Source: Burkholderia sp. Bp9142
Lineage (GTDB): Bacteria > Pseudomonadota > Gammaproteobacteria > Burkholderiales > Burkholderiaceae
Direction of reading: 5' to 3'
Assembly (NCBI RefSeq): GCF_003853415.1
Contig: NZ_QTPP01000012.1
Span: forward strand, 62,001-126,000
DNA: 64,000 bases
This document shows positions 1 to 9,529 of the stretch, one piece after another. Position 1 is the first letter of the stretch, and each line of letters starts with the position of its first letter. The translations under genes were made by a program, and so were the position numbers. The notes under the pieces were generated by a model. That model ran no database searches. It worked only from the letters and a program-made list of their open reading frames with translations, and was not told the DNA's origin.

Positions 1-353
1 CCATCCGACGCGAAGAACGCATGGCCGAGCGTGCGCGCGGTGAGCGCATGCAGCCGCTCGGCGAGCTCGATCGCCGGCGCGTGCGTGCAGCCGGCGAGCA
101 TCGCGTGCTCGAGCGTGTCGAGCTGGTCCTTCAGCGCCGCGTTGATGTCCGGGTTCGCATGGCCGAACAGGTTCACCCACCACGAGCTGATCGCGTCGAA
201 GTAGCGGCGGCCGTCGCGGTCGTACAGCCACACGCCCGCGCCGCGCGCGACGGGAATGAGCGGCAGGCGCTCGTGGTGCTTCATCTGGGTGCAGGGATGC
301 CAGACCGCGCGCAGGCTGCGCGCGACCCAGTCGTCGGTGGCTGGCGTACTCAA
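1..353 (-). CDS. bioA: Adenosylmethionine-8-amino-7-oxononanoate aminotransferase (5' part; runs off the window)
   Basis: Only the first ~117 codons are present. BioA is a PLP-dependent class III aminotransferase that makes 7,8-diaminopelargonate in biotin synthesis, using S-adenosylmethionine as amino donor. The visible part carries family landmarks: WHPCTQMKHHE near residue 18, then a DGRRYFDAISSWWVN-type segment and GHANPDIN. The PLP lysine lies outside the window. I chose a TTG start at 351-353 because GGAG sits five bases upstream and no ATG fits. The gene points out of the window, so whether other bio genes follow cannot be seen. Family call is secure; the exact start is less so. Confidence 0.9.
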   Translation of the reverse strand, partial: MSTPATDDWVARSLRAVWHPCTQMKHHERLPLIPVARGAGVWLYDRDGRRYFDAISSWWVNLFGHANPDINAALKDQLDTLEHAMLAGCTHAPAIELAERLHALTARTLGHAFFASD

Positions 354-903
354 GGCGGCTCCGGGGGGTAAAACGGCGGCGGGCATCGAACGGGATGCCG
401 CGCGGCGACAGACGTAAAACGCGCTGAGATTAGCGTGTTCCGCCGCCCGTTGCACTACCGGTTACAAACGCCGCAAAGCCTTGCCGGACGGGAGTTCGCC
501 GCAGATCCGGGGGGGCTCGGGACGGTACGCGCCAGATGCCCAGAAATGACCGCAGATGACGACGTTCGAGTGACACCCCCCGACAGAAAAAAATCGTCGG
601 CCGAGTGGGCGCGTGCAGGGCAAAAATCGGGGCGGGAAGGAAAAAGGGGCGCGAGACGCGACGCACTGCATGCGGCGGCCGGCGAATGGTGTGCGGAATC
701 GGGGGTGGCCTGGAATCGGGAAAGGCGGGGAAAGGATGGGAAAGGGTCTCGGAGGCGCCGTGGGCGGGGCGCGCTTCGACAGCTCACATGACCCGGTGAA
801 CGGGCATGCGAACGCCGCTGCGGGCCGCGCCAGCATCTTGAAAGGGGAGGAGCGAAAGGGGCGCGGCGCGGGAAGCGCCCGCTCGGGCGTCGCGACTCGC
901 GCG
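354..903. other. 550-bp gene-free stretch upstream of bioA
   Basis: No open frame here has a ribosome site or protein-like composition. It should hold the bioA promoter: on the minus strand a TAATCT hexamer (complement about 430-435) lies ~80 bases before the TTG start, with only a poor -35. A small hairpin (GGCATC/GATGCC, about 381-398) would sit in the bioA leader. Several purine-rich runs occur at 590-760. Nothing else is recognisable. Confidence 0.4.
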
Positions 904-2163
904 TCAGCGCGAAGCCAGCGCGCGTGTATCGGCGTCGCCGTTGTCGGCCGTCTGCGTCGCGTTCGCGTTCCACACGACGCGGTCGTTGACCGCATACAGC
1001 CGGCATGCGCCCGCACCCTGCTTCGAGCAGTTGTCGAGCGCGAGCGCCATCGGATCGTCGCCGCCTTCGGCCCACGACCACGCGCCGTCGGCGGACACCG
1101 CGAACGCACGGCTCGGATGCTGGCTCAGGAAGCGGCGATAGCCTTCGCGGCCGGCCTCGTCGAGGAACGGCACCGCATCGACCGCATCGATCGACGCGTA
1201 GCCGGTCGCATTCGGTTCGTGCGGGTTCGCGACCGCATAGCGCACCGAGGTCGGCAGGTTCAGTTCCGCGAGGAACGCATGCACGGCCGGCCACCACACG
1301 GGCACGCCGTCGCGGTCGACGATCAGCCGGTGCGCGTCGTCCTTGTAGCGGCCGAAATCGATGAATTGCGCCTGCGTGCCGTGCGACACGTACGCGTCAT
1401 GCATCCGCGCGACGAGCGCGGGCGTCCACACCGAATCGTTGTCGCCGTACAGCCACAGCGAGCGCACGGCCGTATGCGCGCCGTACTGGTCGAACGCGTC
1501 GACGAGATTGCGCTGCCAGCCGTCGCAGAGGTCCTGGCGCAGCCCGCCGGAGAAGTTGATGATGCCGCGCACGCCGGGCGTCGCTTCGGTGCCGTACGCG
1601 ACCGACACGAGGCCGCCGTGCGACGTGCCGGCGACGACGATGCGCGACGCATCGATGTACGGCTGGCGCGACATGTAGCGGACCGTCGCGGCGACGTCGG
1701 CGGCCTGCGCGAGGCCGTTCTTGCCGACGTTGCAGCCTTCCTGCTGGTACGTGCCGCCCGACCCGGCGAAGCCCTGGCGGTTCGGCGCGATCACCGCATA
1801 GCCGCGGCGCACGAATTCGCGCGCGAACGCGAGCGGCCGGCTGCGCGGCTGCTGATGGAGATCGCCGGTGTTCTTGCCGTGGTTGAAGACGACGAGCGGG
1901 AACGGGCCGGGGCCGTTCGGCTTGAACAGCGTGGCCTCGAGCATCACGGCGCCCGACGCATCGGCCGGAATGCCGATGATTTGTTCGTTGAGGTTCGCGG
2001 CGACCTGCGGGAGGCGCGAATCGCCGTAATCGAAGCGCTCGGCATGGGCGAGCGAGCCGCTGGCCGCGGCTACGCCGGTATTTGCGCCCGGCAGCGTACC
2101 GGCCTGAGCGGCCGACAGCGCACAGGCCGCCATCCATCCCACCAATACCTTGCTGAACGCCAT
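904..2163 (-). CDS. Secreted alpha/beta hydrolase (dienelactone-hydrolase-like)
   Basis: A 419-residue predicted periplasmic or exported hydrolase. Residues 1-21 form a signal peptide ending AQA. The alpha/beta-hydrolase core follows, with an HGKNTG oxyanion-type motif near residue 95 and the nucleophile elbow GTSHGG, Ser181 being the probable nucleophile. The ATG at 2161-2163 is preferred over an in-frame upstream ATG at 2230-2232 because it begins the signal peptide directly. Substrate is unknown; peptide, ester and lactone hydrolysis are all possible in this family. It follows ychJ on the same strand after about 107 bp, so it may have its own promoter. Confidence 0.75.
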   Translation of the reverse strand: MAFSKVLVGWMAACALSAAQAGTLPGANTGVAAASGSLAHAERFDYGDSRLPQVAANLNEQIIGIPADASGAVMLEATLFKPNGPGPFPLVVFNHGKNTGDLHQQPRSRPLAFAREFVRRGYAVIAPNRQGFAGSGGTYQQEGCNVGKNGLAQAADVAATVRYMSRQPYIDASRIVVAGTSHGGLVSVAYGTEATPGVRGIINFSGGLRQDLCDGWQRNLVDAFDQYGAHTAVRSLWLYGDNDSVWTPALVARMHDAYVSHGTQAQFIDFGRYKDDAHRLIVDRDGVPVWWPAVHAFLAELNLPTSVRYAVANPHEPNATGYASIDAVDAVPFLDEAGREGYRRFLSQHPSRAFAVSADGAWSWAEGGDDPMALALDNCSKQGAGACRLYAVNDRVVWNANATQTADNGDADTRALASR

Positions 2164-2270
2164 TCGTAAGCCCTGCCATGCATCATGACCAATCTGACGG
2201 CCATCGTAGCCCGACAAATTCGGGTTGTGCAATGCGGGAATTACCCGGCGTCTGACACAGCAACTATTTG

Positions 2271-2708
2271 TCAGTGCTCACTTACATCGCCGTCGACATA
2301 GCGCCAGAATCCGTGCTCGTCGCGGGCGAAGCGACTCGTCTCGTGAAGGCGGTATGCGCGCCCGCCGACCTTGTAGCGGGCCACGAATTCGACCTCCGCG
2401 CGCCGTTCGTCGAGCGGCGCATGGCGTTTGATGACGAGGCCGAGCCAGCGCGGCGCGTCGGGCGCATTCGGGTCGGCATCGAGATCGGCCGGGCAGGTGC
2501 GGGCGTCCCAGGTCGCGCGCAGGTAGTCGGTCGCCCCGAGCACGTACGCGCTGTACCGCGAGCGCATCAAGTCGAGCGCGGTCGGCGCGGCTTCGCCGCC
2601 GTCGATGAAGCGGCCGCAGCAGGCCGCATAGCGCGGGGCCGGGGCTTTGCCGGCAGGCGCGGGGGACGCGCCGCCGCACGGGCACGCGTCAGGTCGGGTC
2701 AAAATCAT
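2271..2708 (-). CDS. ychJ: YchJ/UPF0225 family protein with SEC-C-type metal motif
   Basis: A 145-residue protein of the widespread YchJ family. It opens with CPCGG near residue 9 and has YAACCGRFIDGG about 20 residues later; these cysteines resemble the zinc-binding SEC-C motif found at the C terminus of SecA. The rest is an NTF2-like fold (LMRSRYSAYVLGATDYLRATW, then a WLGLVIKR strand). Biochemical role is not established. It lies 39 bp after the short-chain dehydrogenase on the same strand, so co-transcription is possible. No strong Shine-Dalgarno is visible before the ATG. Confidence 0.88.
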   Translation of the reverse strand: MILTRPDACPCGGASPAPAGKAPAPRYAACCGRFIDGGEAAPTALDLMRSRYSAYVLGATDYLRATWDARTCPADLDADPNAPDAPRWLGLVIKRHAPLDERRAEVEFVARYKVGGRAYRLHETSRFARDEHGFWRYVDGDVSEH

Positions 2709-2747
2709 GCGAATCGTGAATTAACGACGTCCGGTTGTGATGTCGGC

Positions 2748-3425
2748 TTACCAGCTCAGCTCGACGCCGTCGTACTGGAAGAAACGGCCGTTGGCCTGCG
2801 TCATGTCCGCGCCGGCTTCGGCGATCACGCGGCGCATCCCGGTCACGCTGGTTTCCGGATCGATCGCGGCCTGCGCGCCGCCCATGTCGGTGCGCACCCA
2901 GCCGGGATGCAGCGAGATGCACGCGGCGTGGCGCGTCTGCAGCGACGCGATGCGCAGCACGTCGTTCAGCGCCGCCTTGCTCGCGCGGTACAGCCAGCCG
3001 GTCGTGCCGGTCGCTTCCGCGATGCTGCCCATGCGGCTCGAGACGACCGCCAGCACGCCGCGTGCGTCCTCGACGAGCGGCAGCAGGATCGGCAGCAGCT
3101 GCATCGGCCCGCGCACGTTCGTATGCATTACCGCGTCGAAATCCTCGGCGCCGATCGTTTCGACCCCTTCGGTGCGCGGCCCGTACACGCCCGACACGAG
3201 CACGGCCGCGTCGAGCCGTTCGCCATCGAGCTTCCAGCCGAGCGCCGCGATCTGCTCGGGCCGCGCGATGTCGAGGGCGTGCGCGTGCGCGCCGAGTTCG
3301 CGCAGCGCGGCAAGCGATGCGTCGTCGCGCGCGGTCGCGATCACGTTCCAGCCGTCGCGCCGGTATTGCCGGACGAATTCGCGTCCGAGGCCGCGCGATG
3401 CGCCGACGATCAGTACGGTTTTCAT
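2748..3425 (-). CDS. Short-chain dehydrogenase/reductase
   Basis: A 225-residue Rossmann-fold oxidoreductase. The N terminus has the SDR cofactor motif GASRGLG (residues 8-14); the catalytic serine/tyrosine/lysine set is represented by VVSSRMGS and YRASK. A C-terminal GADMTQANGRFFQYDG segment is typical of the csgA/C-factor-like SDR subgroup. The start at 3423-3425 is chosen because AAAGGAG lies seven to eight bases upstream; an in-frame Met 11 codons earlier lacks such a site. Substrate unknown. Confidence 0.82.
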   Translation of the reverse strand: MKTVLIVGASRGLGREFVRQYRRDGWNVIATARDDASLAALRELGAHAHALDIARPEQIAALGWKLDGERLDAAVLVSGVYGPRTEGVETIGAEDFDAVMHTNVRGPMQLLPILLPLVEDARGVLAVVSSRMGSIAEATGTTGWLYRASKAALNDVLRIASLQTRHAACISLHPGWVRTDMGGAQAAIDPETSVTGMRRVIAEAGADMTQANGRFFQYDGVELSW

Positions 3426-3568
3426 GTTCGCCGCTCCTTTGCGTTGCACCGCCGTCACGGCAGTGTCGGTGTCAGATCAGTTCGATGCCCGTCGCGGCAA
3501 GGTCCATGATGCGTCGTCAGCCGGATGACGCGCGGCGCGCGTGCGCGCCGCGCCGGCGTGGCTGCCGG

Positions 3569-4336
3569 TTACTTCGCGTCGCCGCACGGCTTCAGCGTGT
3601 CGGCGACTGCCTGCGCGACGCCGTCGAGCTGCGCGGCATCCGCCGCGACCATGTCGTTGTCGGGCGCATGCTGGCCGCGCGCGGTGAGTGCCGCGACGCA
3701 GCGCTTGTGGGTTTCGTCGAGCGCGTCGAAGCGCGACACGGCCATCCCGAGGTTGCGCATCCGCCCGTCGTGCACACCGTACACGAGCCCGTGCACGGTG
3801 AGCGGCTGGCCGCGCGCCCACGCGTCGTTGACGATCGTCGTGCGGCACACGTTGACGACCTGCTCGATCGCGTTCAGCTCGATCAGGCGGCGATAGCGCG
3901 CTTCGCCGACCGGCCATTCGTCGAGCAGCGCCGCGTGGCGTTCGCGCACGTCCTGCACGTGATGCAGCCAGTTGTCCGCGAGGCCGACGCGGCGGTTGTG
4001 CAGCGCCGCGTTCACGCCCGAGCAGCCGTAATGGCCGACGACCATGATGTGCTTGACGCGCAGGATGTCGACCGCGAACTGGATCACCGACAGGCAGTTG
4101 AGGTCGCTGTGCACGACGACGTTCGCGATGTTACGGTGCACGAACACTTCGCCCGGCGGCAGGCCGATGATCTGGTTCGCGGGCACGCGCGAATCCGAGC
4201 AGCCGATCCACAGATATTCCGGCGCCTGCTGGTCGGCGAGACGCGCGAAGAAATCGGGATCGTCGGCGAGCTGGCGCTTGACCCAGGCGTCGTTGTTGTC
4301 GAACAGGTGTGAAAGCGGATTGTCTGGGGTATTCAT
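3569..4336 (-). CDS. can: Beta-class carbonic anhydrase
   Basis: Interconverts CO2 and bicarbonate in the cytoplasm, supplying bicarbonate to carboxylases. The 255-residue protein has all zinc ligands of the beta class: Cys46 and Asp48/Arg50 in CSDSR, then His102 and Cys105 in GHYGCSG. The length is slightly longer than E. coli Can (220) because of a C-terminal tail. It is 67 bp downstream of aceK on the same strand and may be partly co-transcribed with it. The ribosome site before the ATG is weak. Confidence 0.95.
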   Translation of the reverse strand: MNTPDNPLSHLFDNNDAWVKRQLADDPDFFARLADQQAPEYLWIGCSDSRVPANQIIGLPPGEVFVHRNIANVVVHSDLNCLSVIQFAVDILRVKHIMVVGHYGCSGVNAALHNRRVGLADNWLHHVQDVRERHAALLDEWPVGEARYRRLIELNAIEQVVNVCRTTIVNDAWARGQPLTVHGLVYGVHDGRMRNLGMAVSRFDALDETHKRCVAALTARGQHAPDNDMVAADAAQLDGVAQAVADTLKPCGDAK

Positions 4337-4403
4337 CGGTATGGATTCCGTTGGCGGAAAGCGGGTCGATAACGGGTTCGAGTCGATTGGATCCGGTCGT
4401 GCG

Positions 4404-6224
4404 TCAGGCGGCGCGCTGCGCGTCGCCCGCGCCGTCGCCGGCGTCCGGCGTCGCGTCGAAGCGCGCGGGGTAGCGCACGCTGAAACGCAGCGACACGTCG
4501 TACGGGAAAAAATCGGGCAACTCGCCCTGCAGCAGCTTGTCCTTGCTGGCCTGCCACAGCGCGGGTTCGAAAAAGTCCGCGTGATGCTTCATGAAGACCG
4601 TCCGCACGCGCGGATCGCCGAGCAGGAACGGTCCGTAGGTTTCCGGAAAGATGTCGTGCGGGCCGACGGTATACCACGGTTCGCCCGACAGCTCGTCTTC
4701 CTCGTTGCGCGGCGGCGGCACGCGCCGCACGTTGCAGTCGGTCAGGTACTCGATCTCGTCGTAGTCGTAGAACACGACGCGGCCGTGGCGCGTGACGCCG
4801 AAGTTCTTGTACAGCATGTCGCCCGGGAAGATGTTCGCCTTCATCAGCTCCTTCACCGCGTTGCCGTACTCCTTCACGCCGTGCTCGACGTCCGCGTCGG
4901 TGCCGTTCTGCAGGTACAGGTTGAGCGGCGTCATCCGGCGCTCGATGTACAGGTGCTTGATCACGAGGTTGCCGTCCTCGTATTCGAGCAGCGACGGCAC
5001 TTCCTTCTCCAGCTCGCGCACGAGCGCATGGTCGAGCCGCGACAGCGGCAGCGCGACGCTCGAATACTCGAGCGTGTCGGCCATCCGCCCGAGACGGTCG
5101 TGGCGCTTCACGAGCTGGTACTTCTCCATGATCTGCGCGCGCGTCGTTTCCTTCGGCGGCGGGAACTGATCCTTGATGATCTTGAACACGTACGGGAACG
5201 ACGGCAGCGTGAACACGAGCATCACGAGGCCCTTGATCCCGGGCGCGATGATGAAGCGGTCGCTCGAATGCGACAGATGATGCAGCAGGTCGCGGTAGAA
5301 CAGGTTCTTGCCCTGCTTCTGCAGGCCGACCGACGTGTAGATCTCGGCCTTCGGCTTGCCCGGCATGATCGTGCAGAGGAAATCCACGTATGCGGACGGC
5401 ACGCCCATGTCGACGAGGAAGTACGAGTGCGAGAAGCTGAAGATGATCTGCAGCAGGTCGCGGCGCAGCAGCACGGTGTCGAGCGCGAGCAGGCCCGGGC
5501 GCACGTGGCGGATCGGCACCGCGAACGGCAGCAGGCGATCGGCGTTGATGATGCGGCCGACGATGTACGCGCTCTTGTTGCGGAAGAACAGCGAGGACAG
5601 CACGTGGATCTGGAAATTCGGCGCCGCGTCGAACTGGCCGAATTCGTCGGTGATCGCCTGCATCACGCAGCCGATGTCGCGCGTGAGGTCCTCGAACGGC
5701 GGCTCGAGCTGGAAGTTCGTGACGATGCGCTCGAGCGTGGCCGCGAGCCCGTCGGTGCCCGGGTAGTACGCGCGATAGGTCGGCTTCGCGGCCGGCTCGT
5801 CGTTCTCGAGGTATTCGGTCGAGATCGCGGGCCGCACGAAGATGAAATCGTTGCTGAAGTACGAGCGGTGCAGGATCTTGCAGCACACCGAATTGAAGAA
5901 CGTTTCCGCGCACTCGGGCTGGCGGTGCGACGTGAGCAGGCCGATGTAGTGCAGCTTGATCTGCTGCCACACCTCGTCGTCGATGTTCTCCGCGTCGTAT
6001 TCGTCTTCCAGCACCTCGACGCATTCCTGTACACGATCGTCGTACGACGTGATCCGCTCGCGCGCCAGCCGCTGCAGGCCGTGCCAGTCGGTGCGCTCGT
6101 ATAGCGTCTTCGCGTCGACGGCGGCTTCCCGGAAGATCCGGTAGTGGCGGTCGAAGTATTCGAGCATCGTCTGCGCGACGTCGAAACCGATCTGCGACGA
6201 CAGCAGTTTGGGGAAGTGATTCAT
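4404..6224 (-). CDS. aceK: Isocitrate dehydrogenase kinase/phosphatase
   Basis: A bifunctional enzyme that phosphorylates and dephosphorylates isocitrate dehydrogenase to divide carbon between the TCA cycle and the glyoxylate shunt. The 606-residue product matches AceK along its length: N-terminal regulatory half, then [15 protein letters not shown] with the ATP-binding lysine region (VFKIIKDQF), and the catalytic DYDEIEYL segment. The start at [15 protein letters not shown] is preferred over an upstream in-frame Met because a promoter-like pair lies at 6265-6291. The gene stands apart from any aceA/aceB in the window. The C terminus carries an alanine/glycine-rich extension. Confidence 0.96.
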   Translation of the reverse strand: MNHFPKLLSSQIGFDVAQTMLEYFDRHYRIFREAAVDAKTLYERTDWHGLQRLARERITSYDDRVQECVEVLEDEYDAENIDDEVWQQIKLHYIGLLTSHRQPECAETFFNSVCCKILHRSYFSNDFIFVRPAISTEYLENDEPAAKPTYRAYYPGTDGLAATLERIVTNFQLEPPFEDLTRDIGCVMQAITDEFGQFDAAPNFQIHVLSSLFFRNKSAYIVGRIINADRLLPFAVPIRHVRPGLLALDTVLLRRDLLQIIFSFSHSYFLVDMGVPSAYVDFLCTIMPGKPKAEIYTSVGLQKQGKNLFYRDLLHHLSHSSDRFIIAPGIKGLVMLVFTLPSFPYVFKIIKDQFPPPKETTRAQIMEKYQLVKRHDRLGRMADTLEYSSVALPLSRLDHALVRELEKEVPSLLEYEDGNLVIKHLYIERRMTPLNLYLQNGTDADVEHGVKEYGNAVKELMKANIFPGDMLYKNFGVTRHGRVVFYDYDEIEYLTDCNVRRVPPPRNEEDELSGEPWYTVGPHDIFPETYGPFLLGDPRVRTVFMKHHADFFEPALWQASKDKLLQGELPDFFPYDVSLRFSVRYPARFDATPDAGDGAGDAQRAA

Positions 6225-6264
6225 CGCGTGCAGGCTCGTTCGAGAGGGACGGTAAGCACTCGCC

Positions 6265-6291
6265 ATTTTAGCGCCCAAGTCGGCATTTCAA
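6265..6291 (-). promoter_or_regulatory. Probable aceK promoter
   Basis: Reading the minus strand, TTGAAA (complement 6286-6291) is followed 15 bases later by TAAAAT (complement 6265-6270). The predicted leader before the aceK ATG would be about 35 bases. The spacing is shorter than the usual 17, so the -35 assignment is tentative. Confidence 0.45.
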
Positions 6292-6455
6292 TGACTTTCG
6301 GGGGCCGGCGCCGGGCGCGGTCAATGCGCGGGTTGTTCGCCGTTGCATGCCGTTCGGTGCATCTTCGCGTAAAGATGCGGGTACGGAACGGATTCTGACA
6401 CGAACTTTTTTTGCCCGGCTGGCGCCCGCCGGGCACGCGTTTCGCGCGACGGCGA

Positions 6456-6461
6456 TAGAAT
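6456..6461 (+). promoter_or_regulatory. -10-like element for the MBL-fold gene
   Basis: TAGAAT preceded by GCGA and followed by a GC-rich discriminator. No good -35 is visible at 16-18 bases upstream. It would give a leader of ~98 bases that includes the 12-bp repeats. Confidence 0.35.
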
Positions 6462-6502
6462 CGACGCGATGCCCGCCGCGGCCTGCCGCCCGCGCGCGCC
6501 TG

Positions 6503-6542
6503 CACCTGCATTCGCACCTGCATTTGTGCCCGCATTTGCACC
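6503..6542 (+). repeat. 12-bp imperfect tandem repeat in the 5' leader
   Basis: Units CACCTGCATTCG, CACCTGCATTTG and TGCCCGCATTTG follow each other exactly, then a partial CACC. The array ends 23 bases before the ATG at 6566, so it lies inside the predicted untranslated leader of the MBL-fold hydrolase gene. Confidence 0.75.
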
Positions 6543-6565
6543 GATAACGACGAGACACCCCACCG

Positions 6566-7642
6566 ATGAACGCACTGGAACACCAACTCGACTATCCCTT
6601 CGCCGACACGCTGCCCGCCGCGGGCGACACGTTCGAGGTCGCGCCCGGCGTGCGCTGGCTGCGCATGCCGCTGCCGTTTTCGCTCGATCACATCAACCTC
6701 TGGCTGCTGCGCGACGAGATCGACGGGCAGGCCGGCTGGACGATCGTCGACTGCGGGATCTCGTCGGACGCGATCCGTACGCACTGGGAACAGATCTTCG
6801 ACCGGCATCTCGACGGGCTGCCGGTGCTGCGCGTGCTCGTCACGCACTGCCATCCCGATCACTTCGGCCTCGCGAACTGGCTGTGCGAAGGTGGCGACCA
6901 AGGCCGCTGGAACGTGCGGCTGTGGATGACGCTCGGCGAATACATGTTCGGCTGCCTGATGGCGGCCGGCAACGGCTCGAACGCCGGCGGCGCGGCCGCG
7001 GCCGATCACTTCGCGCGCCACGGCCTGACCGATCCGGCCGCGCTCGACAAGCTGCGCGGCCGCCGCAGCTACTACTCGGATCTCGTGCCGGCCGTGCCGC
7101 CGCGCTACCGGCGCCTGCGCGAAGGCGACGCGGTGAAGATCGGCGCACGCACGTGGCGCGTCGTCACCGGCTACGGCCATTCGCCTGAACATTGCGCGCT
7201 CCACAGCGAAGCGGACGGCGTGCTGATTTCCGGCGACATGGTGCTGCCGCGCATCTCGACGAATGTATCCGTGTTCGATCTCGAACCGGAAGCCAACCCG
7301 CTCGCGCTGTACCTGGAATCGCTCGGCCGCTACGAGACGATGGCGCCCGACACGCTCGTGCTGCCGTCGCACGGCAAACCGTTCCGCGGCGTGCGCACGC
7401 GCATCGCGCAACTGCGCGCGCACCACGATGCGCGGCTCGACGAAGTGCGCGTCGCGTGCGCGGAAAAGCCGGCCAGCGCGGCCGACATCGTGCCGATCAT
7501 GTTCCGCCGCCGCGAACTCGACATCCACCAGATGACGTTCGCGCTTGGCGAGGCGCTCGCCCACCTGAACCTGCTGTGGCTGGCGGGCGAGCTCGTGCGC
7601 GAGCAGGGCGACGACGGCGTGATTCGCTACGCGCGCGCGTGA
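6566..7642 (+). CDS. Metallo-beta-lactamase-fold hydrolase
   Basis: A 358-residue cytoplasmic protein with the MBL zinc motif THCHPDHFG (His94, His96, Asp98, His99), a later GYGHSPEHC histidine and GDMVLPRISTN with the bridging aspartate. The C-terminal ~90 residues (RRRELDIHQMTFALGEALAHL) form a winged-helix-like tail seen in LACTB2/glyoxalase-II-like members. The reaction is probably thioester or phosphodiester hydrolysis, but this cannot be fixed from sequence. It is first in a short plus-strand run with the SWIM protein (73 bp gap). Confidence 0.85.
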   Translation: MNALEHQLDYPFADTLPAAGDTFEVAPGVRWLRMPLPFSLDHINLWLLRDEIDGQAGWTIVDCGISSDAIRTHWEQIFDRHLDGLPVLRVLVTHCHPDHFGLANWLCEGGDQGRWNVRLWMTLGEYMFGCLMAAGNGSNAGGAAAADHFARHGLTDPAALDKLRGRRSYYSDLVPAVPPRYRRLREGDAVKIGARTWRVVTGYGHSPEHCALHSEADGVLISGDMVLPRISTNVSVFDLEPEANPLALYLESLGRYETMAPDTLVLPSHGKPFRGVRTRIAQLRAHHDARLDEVRVACAEKPASAADIVPIMFRRRELDIHQMTFALGEALAHLNLLWLAGELVREQGDDGVIRYARA

Positions 7643-7715
7643 TCGTGCCCATCGCGGTAGGCGCGCCGCAACGTCGCCGTCGCTTTCGTTTCAATCGCCA
7701 TACGCTCCACGATCC

Positions 7716-9500
7716 ATGCCACGCAACGTCAGCTTCGCCGACCTCATCACGCTTGCGGCCGTCCGCACGCTGGCCGACCCGAAATCCTTCGAGCGCGGTC
7801 GCACGTACTATCGCGACGGCGCGGTTTCGCGGCTGACCGAGCGCGACCGCGAACTGTCGGCGACCGTGCGAGGCACGTATCGCTATCACGTCGAATTCGC
7901 AATCGGCGGCGACGATACGCTGCACTATGCATGCAATTGCCCGGTCGGCGACGATGGCGCGTTCTGCAAGCACGCGGTGGCGGTCGCGCTGTCGTGGCTG
8001 GAGAACAGCGGCGACGAGGTTTTTCACGACGAAGAAAGCGAGCCGGTGCGGTCGCGGCGCAAGCGCAAGACGCACGCGGAGCTGATTCGCGACCATCTGG
8101 AGACGCTCGACGAACACGCGTTGCGCCGCTGGCTGCTGGACGCAGCCGAGCGCGACCGATCGTTGCGCGACAGGCTGCTGTTCGATGCACGCGCGGCGCG
8201 GGCCGACGACATCACGAACCTGCGCGCCGCCGTCCGGCAAATGGCCCGCGTGTCGCGGCCGCTCGGCTGGGACGAGGCGCACGTGTTCGGAGAACAGCTG
8301 TTCGAGCTTGCCGACACGCTGCGGCGGCGGCTGGCCGGTCCCCACGCCGCGCAGGTCGCCGAACTGGCCGAACTCGCGATTGCCGACGCCGAAGCGAGTC
8401 TCGAGCAGATCGACGACTCGGACGGTAGCGTTGCACCCGGAATCGGCGAATTGGCCGCTCTGCATCTCGATGCATGCCTCCGGACACGGCCGGATCCGGT
8501 GAAGCTGGCGGACCGACTGTTTCGCCTGCAAGCCGCCGGCCAGTGGGACACGTTCCGCGATGTCCTGCCGGCCTACGCGGCGGTGCTGGGCGACGCGGGA
8601 TTGGGCCGCTATCGGGAACGCGTCGAGGAAAGTTGGGCCGTGCTGCCCGCGCGACCACTGAACGAGCGCGACGGATACGCGCATGACGTGGTGCGTCACA
8701 ATCTCGAGCATGCGATGGAATCGCTCGCGAAACACGACGGCGACGTCGACGCGCTGATTCGCATCTGGTCGACGGATCTGTCGGCGTCGTACCGGTACGC
8801 GCAGATCGCGGAACTGTGCGCGGAGCACGGGCGCTTCGACGAAGGTTTGGCGTGGGCCGAACGCGGGATGCGTGACATGAACGATCGGCACGACGACCGT
8901 CTGTTGGGCTTCTGTATCGACGAGCATGTGCGCCGGCGCGATTACGATCGGGCGGACGAACTTGCGTGGCGGCGCTTTGCGTACCATCCGACGGTGGAAG
9001 CATTCCGTGCGTTGATGAAGGTCGCGAAGGCGACGAAGCGATACGATGCCGTGAGAGAGCGGGCGATCGGGCATCTGCTGTCTCTCGCGCGAAAGCGGGA
9101 AGGGCCGGCGCAGCCTGGCGGGGCCGCGCGGCATTGGGAACCGTCGCCGCGCACGGAGCTCGTGAAGCTGCTGCTCGCGGAGAAGAACGACGCCGCGGCG
9201 TGGGATGCGTTTCTCGGCGGACCGATCGAGGCGGGCGTCTGGCCCACGCTGGCGGCGGCGCGCGCGAAGACGCATCCGGAGGACGCGATCGCGCTCTATC
9301 GCCGGTATCTGCCGTTCGCGCTCGACCATGGCGCGGGCAACGCGCGGTACGATGAGGCATTCAACGTCGTGCGTGATATTCGCGCGCTGCGAGCCGCGCA
9401 TCGTCAGCACGCGGCATTCGACGTGGAACTCGAAGAGATTCGCAAGACATACCGCGCGAAGCGCAACTTCATCAAGCTGCTCGCGAAGCTGGACGCGTAG
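7716..9500 (+). CDS. SWIM zinc-finger protein of unknown function
   Basis: A 594-residue protein. Residues 71-86 hold a SWIM zinc finger, CNCPVGDDGAFCKH (C73, C75, C84, H86). The remainder is almost entirely helical and repeat-like (alanine/leucine/arginine-rich, TPR-like helices such as YAQIAELCAEHGRFDEGLAW), followed by a basic tail KTYRAKRNFIKLLAKLD. SWIM domains bind DNA or protein, and many occur in SNF2-type ATPases, but no helicase gene is nearby. The role is unknown. It is followed after 29 bp by the DUF6429 gene, suggesting a shared transcript. Confidence 0.82.
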   Translation: MPRNVSFADLITLAAVRTLADPKSFERGRTYYRDGAVSRLTERDRELSATVRGTYRYHVEFAIGGDDTLHYACNCPVGDDGAFCKHAVAVALSWLENSGDEVFHDEESEPVRSRRKRKTHAELIRDHLETLDEHALRRWLLDAAERDRSLRDRLLFDARAARADDITNLRAAVRQMARVSRPLGWDEAHVFGEQLFELADTLRRRLAGPHAAQVAELAELAIADAEASLEQIDDSDGSVAPGIGELAALHLDACLRTRPDPVKLADRLFRLQAAGQWDTFRDVLPAYAAVLGDAGLGRYRERVEESWAVLPARPLNERDGYAHDVVRHNLEHAMESLAKHDGDVDALIRIWSTDLSASYRYAQIAELCAEHGRFDEGLAWAERGMRDMNDRHDDRLLGFCIDEHVRRRDYDRADELAWRRFAYHPTVEAFRALMKVAKATKRYDAVRERAIGHLLSLARKREGPAQPGGAARHWEPSPRTELVKLLLAEKNDAAAWDAFLGGPIEAGVWPTLAAARAKTHPEDAIALYRRYLPFALDHGAGNARYDEAFNVVRDIRALRAAHRQHAAFDVELEEIRKTYRAKRNFIKLLAKLDA

Positions 9501-9529
9501 CCCGGCCGCTGCGACGGGAGGAGATGGAA

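Larger units (their letters stand above)
6225..6565. other. Divergent aceK / MBL-hydrolase intergenic region
   Basis: Besides the aceK promoter, this 341-bp region holds a nested hairpin at 6350-6391 (outer CCGTTC/GAACGG, inner GCATCTT/AAGATGC with a six-base loop), a run of seven T residues at about 6406-6412, a -10-like TAGAAT at 6456-6461 on the plus strand, and a 12-bp tandem repeat at 6503-6542. No gene is visible. Confidence 0.5.

Noticed and set aside
450..480. BirA-type operator (TTGTAACC-like) near the bioA promoter
   Set aside because: Only one half-site resembles the E. coli operator, and the BirA in this window has no DNA-binding domain.
6412..6435. Hairpin GCCCGGC/GCCGGGC beside a run of seven T as a terminator
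   Set aside because: The T-run precedes the stem on the plus strand and becomes an A-run after it on the minus strand, so it does not terminate in either direction.
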